DNA from: Azoarcus sp.
GTDB taxonomy: Bacteria; Pseudomonadota; Gammaproteobacteria; Burkholderiales; Rhodocyclaceae
Direction: 5' to 3'
NCBI GenBank assembly: GCA_031268685.1
Contig: JAIRWW010000003.1
Location: 1-8,734 of the forward strand
DNA: 8,734 nucleotides
Each line of letters begins with the position of its first letter. The first letter of the stretch is position 1. Both the position numbers and the translations under genes were made by a program. The notes beneath the pieces were generated by a model. The model saw only the letters and a list, made by a program, of their open reading frames with translations, searched no databases and was not told the DNA's origin. Below, one piece after another: positions 5,517 to 8,734 of this stretch.

Positions 5517-5705
5517 TCAAATCGACTCCAAATCCAGCAATACAGCGTTGCCGAAATAAGGCGAATTAATCAATTTAGCCGTCGTCACCTCAACCATCAC
5601 ATTCGGCGTGCATTCCTCCTGTTCATCGATAACCGCCGATAGCGCAAACACATCCGCATCTCCCGGAAACACCATCAGGCGCTCGATCAAATCCTGTACC
5701 GTCAT
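5517..5705 (-). CDS. small phage-like hypothetical protein, 62 residues
   Basis: An acidic 62-residue protein of the common phage type beginning MTVQDLIERLMVFPGDADV, known as a short conserved N-terminus but without a function. The rest has alternating strands (VMVEVTTAKLI, NAVLLDLESI) suggesting a small beta-rich fold. The ATG at 5703-5705 was chosen over an in-frame GTG at 5732 because AGGGAG lies 9 bases upstream, the family begins at this methionine, and it overlaps the primase stop as ATGA. Confidence 0.68.
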   Translation of the reverse strand: MTVQDLIERLMVFPGDADVFALSAVIDEQEECTPNVMVEVTTAKLINSPYFGNAVLLDLESI

Positions 5706-8404
5706 CTTTGCAACTCCCTGAAAACCCAACACCGGATGCTTGCTGGCCTGGGCGATTGGTGGCCTTCCCGCAGCCCGTTGAAACGGGCATTGATCGCCGA
5801 CGACACCACCACATTGGCGTCGACGAATTTCCGCTGTTTACTCGTGCGCAAGTGCTTTTTCAGCTCCTGCGGTTCCGGCGCTTGCTGGCCATGCTGGCGC
5901 GCAACTTCCGTAAAATGATTCAAATTGATTGCGATCAGTCCGGGGTCGCGCGAATGATTCAGGCGAGGCTCGTACCGCTCCCCGTCGGTGATTGCCTCGG
6001 CGGGCATACCGTTCAGATAGTCGTATGCCTCCCAGAAACGCTCCACCACAATGTGATCGCGCGCCAGATCCCGCTCGCGCTCCACCGCCATGACCGTCAG
6101 CGCCGCCACGGCTTCGTGGCGCTGTGAGCCGGATATCGGCACAAGCATTTCCAGTGCGGCGAGCAACACAAACAACTGACCGTAGTTTTTCTGGATACGC
6201 TGATTCTTTACGCCCGCCTGCGCCAGCGCCTGCTCCCAGCCGCGATGCTGCGCATCGAACATCGCCATCACCTCTGACTCCTTGCGTGTCGCTTGCAGCA
6301 AAAAACCAGATACCGCCCGCGCCGGCATACGCCCCAGCGCCAACGCCGCCTCGCGGCCCGCATCGGACTGATGCGACTTATCGAAAGACAAATGGATGAT
6401 CCGCTCCATGATCGCCGCCGATGCCGCCACGGGAGCGTTCTGCGAAATCACCAGCGCCGCGCGGAACTGCGGATCATGCGTATCATTTCCGGCGCTCTTG
6501 ACGCCGGTCGTGCGCAGCGAGCCGCCGTTATACAAACTTTTCAGCGAATCCCAATGAAATGGCGCCGGAGATCGTCCCCGGCTATTATCCGCATCCGAAT
6601 CCCGGTCGGACTCGATCAGCACGACCGGCAGATTCGAAACCTGCGCCATTGCCCGCAAAAACCCCACGTGCGAAGACTTCATCGGATCGAAACCCTCATA
6701 AGCACTTCGACCCAAAAGCTTCCAGAGCATTTCCAGCAAAGTTGTCTTTCCGGATCCCGGCTCGCCCACAATCTCCATAAATGGAAAAGACTCAAAACGC
6801 TCGCGAATCTGTTCCGCAAACAAAGAACCGAACCAGAACGCCAGCGCAAACAAGCCTTTTACACCGAAGCACAGATAGAATTTATCGAACCACTCCGCAT
6901 CCATCTCATTCAGATCGGTATTAATATCCATCTTGTCGAGACGTGAAAGGCTTTTAATTGATAAAGCGCCGATCTCAAAATAATCCTCATCGTTTCGTTC
7001 ATATATCCGGCCACGCGATACCGCAACCGTATTGAATACATAAACCTTATGGGATGCGGAATAGCCAATATAATCGACAGTTTCAACCGTCTTGATATTG
7101 AAGGTCCATTTTTTGAGAAGCACATCCAGCTGGCCTGAATTACCCGCCCATATCGCACCTGGTCCTATATGCAGCAAACGTTTCTTGAATTCCGAGGCAG
7201 CGGCAAGTTGCCCTGCTGAGAACGTGTTTTTTACCGGCGCAGCATCATGCGGAAAATCTATCCGGAAATAATACCAAGCCTCGTCCGTGGGATCATTCTT
7301 CACGTAATACAAGGGTTGCGGCAAACAATTACAAATCTCCGTCACCTGCGCCGCCTTACTGATTTCCGCATAATCCTTTTGTGTTATAGACAAATGGAGT
7401 TCTTCCTGCCTGTCGTTTGACATCTTCTCCAGATCCAGCTTCCACCAGAAAATGCGGTGATCAAAATCGAAATGGAAAGAAGTCAGACGGCTGTGCGCAT
7501 AAATCATCGCCGCCTTCATTTGCGGCGACGGGGCCAGAAACAAATCGCCCTGATAGCGGTACTCCTGGATGTCCTTCCCTTCCAGCCGCCCGAGCTGATG
7601 GACATCATTCCAGTCCAGCTTCCTGCCCTGCCGCGATGGAACTAGCGCCGCCGCATTCTTCCAGCCGTCCTTCCTTGCGCGGGCAAGGTGTTTCACCATC
7701 GAGCCGCGCCCCGCCTTATCGTTATCCAGCGCCCATACCAGCAGCGGGCGCGGCCTCTTGCCAGAATCGCATTGAGCCGCAAGCCCGGCCAGGGCCTTGT
7801 CCGGGTAGTTCGAGCAACTCATCGCCGCCACCGCGTACAAACCATGATGCATCAGCGCCAGCGCATCGAAAATCCCCTCGACAATCCAAATCTCCTTTGA
7901 CTCCGCCGGCGTTCCGGCGCACCACCACATCCCCCCGTAAGCGCCCCGGAAACTCGCCTTGCGCGCCCCGAAGCGCTCGGGGCGGTCGATGATCCGCTCC
8001 CACGTCGCATCGCCGCCGATGGAGAAGCGCACCACCGCGCTGCCCTCTTTTTTCTCGCGGTCGAAATACGACTCCTGGCGATACACCACACCCCAGGCCC
8101 GGAGCTTGTCCAGATCGAAGCCGCGCCCGTCGCGCAAATAAGCATCGGCGGCGGCATGCGGATTCTTATCCGTCGCCGGAAACAACTTCGACCAATCGTT
8201 GAACAACTCTGGATAAATCTCTTTTACATGGATTTCCGCGCCGCACTTGTTCAGGCGCGCGCAGCGCAGAATCCATGGGTGTGCTTTCAATGTATAAAGC
8301 TCGCGCTTGCCGCAGTGTGGACACTTTCCCGCGCGGAGAAAATCACCAACCTCTTTGAACTGGAAATCCCGCAGCAAAACGGGAAGAAGGCGATCCGCGA
8401 TCAT
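5702..8404 (-). CDS. Toprim primase fused to P-loop helicase-like domain
   Basis: A 900-residue bifunctional replication protein that should synthesise RNA primers and unwind DNA at the element's replication fork. An N-terminal zinc finger has C28, C31, C48 and C54. A Toprim domain follows, with E176 in IVEGIFDALAL and D227/D229 in WALDNDKAG as metal-binding acids, plus a LDWNDVHQL segment near 263-271. A middle region (about 290-530; VDYIGYSASHKVYVFNT) resembles linker domains of phage primase-helicases. The ATPase has a Walker A GEPGSGKTT at 547-555, a Walker B-like PVVLIESD at 593-600 and a sensor-like ALVISQNAPV further on. The tail (about 860-900) is likely a small DNA-binding or winged-helix segment. 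ATG 8402-8404 was chosen because it lies 4 bases after the upstream stop and the zinc finger begins soon after; an in-frame ATG at 8560 would add 52 unrelated arginine-rich residues overlapping the upstream gene. Its stop overlaps the next start as ATGA. Family-level function is firm; the helicase superfamily is not resolved. Confidence 0.93.
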   Translation of the reverse strand: MIADRLLPVLLRDFQFKEVGDFLRAGKCPHCGKRELYTLKAHPWILRCARLNKCGAEIHVKEIYPELFNDWSKLFPATDKNPHAAADAYLRDGRGFDLDKLRAWGVVYRQESYFDREKKEGSAVVRFSIGGDATWERIIDRPERFGARKASFRGAYGGMWWCAGTPAESKEIWIVEGIFDALALMHHGLYAVAAMSCSNYPDKALAGLAAQCDSGKRPRPLLVWALDNDKAGRGSMVKHLARARKDGWKNAAALVPSRQGRKLDWNDVHQLGRLEGKDIQEYRYQGDLFLAPSPQMKAAMIYAHSRLTSFHFDFDHRIFWWKLDLEKMSNDRQEELHLSITQKDYAEISKAAQVTEICNCLPQPLYYVKNDPTDEAWYYFRIDFPHDAAPVKNTFSAGQLAAASEFKKRLLHIGPGAIWAGNSGQLDVLLKKWTFNIKTVETVDYIGYSASHKVYVFNTVAVSRGRIYERNDEDYFEIGALSIKSLSRLDKMDINTDLNEMDAEWFDKFYLCFGVKGLFALAFWFGSLFAEQIRERFESFPFMEIVGEPGSGKTTLLEMLWKLLGRSAYEGFDPMKSSHVGFLRAMAQVSNLPVVLIESDRDSDADNSRGRSPAPFHWDSLKSLYNGGSLRTTGVKSAGNDTHDPQFRAALVISQNAPVAASAAIMERIIHLSFDKSHQSDAGREAALALGRMPARAVSGFLLQATRKESEVMAMFDAQHRGWEQALAQAGVKNQRIQKNYGQLFVLLAALEMLVPISGSQRHEAVAALTVMAVERERDLARDHIVVERFWEAYDYLNGMPAEAITDGERYEPRLNHSRDPGLIAINLNHFTEVARQHGQQAPEPQELKKHLRTSKQRKFVDANVVVSSAINARFNGLREGHQSPRPASIRCWVFRELQR

Positions 8405-8408
8405 GGAA

Positions 8409-8714
8409 CTATCTCGGAATCTGAAAACGGTTCTTACCGGCCTGCACCGTAATCGTCGGCGGCAAATCACAATCCCCGTGTGCCAGGGCATGGGCTTCCC
8501 ATGCCGCCCGGGTGGCCACCTCACGGAAGTGCATGATGGCCGCTTCCGACTCGGCGGCAATCAGCGCCAGCGCGGCGTCAATCTTCCTTTGACGCTGGCG
8601 CTGCCGTTCCTCCTCACGCTCCCGGCAAATCAACAGCCAGCGATGCTCGTACATCGCCAGGCGGCATTTCAGCCGCAGCCAGCAAGCTCTTACAGTCGAA
8701 ATGATCTTGTCCAT
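8409..8714 (-). CDS. small basic coiled-coil-like protein
   Basis: A 101-residue protein with a basic N-terminus (VRACWLRLKCRLAMYEHRWLL), then a strongly charged helix (EREEERQRQRQRK) and an alanine-rich helix, consistent with a coiled coil. The C-terminal third (ITVQAGKNRFQIPR) is polar. I do not recognise it; small proteins of this type often lie just upstream of phage primases. The ATG at 8712-8714 has GTGGGAT directly before it, which is too close to be a good ribosome binding site, so the start is uncertain; an internal methionine (residue 21) is an alternative. It ends 4 bases before the primase start, so the two are probably coupled. The first 20 bases upstream (to the window edge) carry a T-run on the coding strand. 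Confidence 0.66.
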   Translation of the reverse strand: MDKIISTVRACWLRLKCRLAMYEHRWLLICREREEERQRQRQRKIDAALALIAAESEAAIMHFREVATRAAWEAHALAHGDCDLPPTITVQAGKNRFQIPR

Positions 8715-8734
8715 ATCCCACGCTCTGAAAAAAA

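Noticed and set aside
5706..5732. GTG start for the 62-residue protein
   Set aside because: The ATG at 5705 has a proper Shine-Dalgarno, ATGA coupling and the family's usual N-terminus.
8405..8560. Upstream ATG extending the primase by 52 residues
   Set aside because: The extra residues are arginine/proline-rich, overlap the upstream small gene, and precede a start that fits the domain layout and spacing better.
1..8734. tRNA gene as integration site
   Set aside because: No cloverleaf or T-loop consensus was seen near the junction, and serine integrases often use protein-coding targets.

Overview
The window looks like the junction between a high-GC proteobacterial chromosome (codon usage and protein style suggest Betaproteobacteria, but no marker gene settles this) and one end of an integrated mobile element, most likely a prophage or phage satellite. 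The left 1.1 kb is a plus-strand operon. Everything from about 1.29 kb to the right edge is one tightly packed minus-strand operon.

Plus-strand side, 1 to about 1055: the tail of an unidentified gene, a small CFI-box protein, and a membrane-anchored PD-(D/E)XK nuclease of Cas4/RecB type. The nuclease is odd at its end. It keeps two cysteines of a Cas4-like C-x2-C-x5-C cluster, then goes out of frame exactly where the third should be. One added T restores the cysteine and a short tail ending at 1055. Either the gene carries a frameshift, or a recombination junction lies there.

Junction, 1056 to 1285: no convincing gene. It holds a 12-bp tandem repeat (GGGGGCATG twice) and one copy of GGGCCGATTCCC, which recurs on the other side of the integrase gene at 2918-2929. 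The element's end (attL or attR) probably lies here, but it cannot be placed exactly.

Minus-strand operon, read from right to left: a small coiled-coil-like protein; a 900-residue zinc-finger/Toprim primase with a C-terminal P-loop helicase-like domain; a 62-residue phage-like protein; a 25-residue mini-ORF with a strong ribosome binding site; a 115-residue unknown; a small SAM-dependent methyltransferase (DPPH); a C5-cytosine DNA methyltransferase; a 52-residue mini-ORF; and a large serine integrase. Adjacent genes overlap or nearly touch, often as ATGA, apart from a 37-bp gap before the 25-residue ORF, so this reads as one translationally coupled transcript. The logic is replication (primase-helicase), DNA modification (two methyltransferases with no visible restriction enzyme, so probably self-protection) and integration. 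No structural, lysis or repressor gene is visible. The stretch from about 4.6 to 5.5 kb is visibly more AT-rich than its flanks and carries the least recognisable genes.

Points most worth following up are the exact cysteine-restoring frameshift, the possible two-gene fusion remnant in the 25-residue ORF, the repeats around the integrase, and the repeated TRD of the cytosine methyltransferase.
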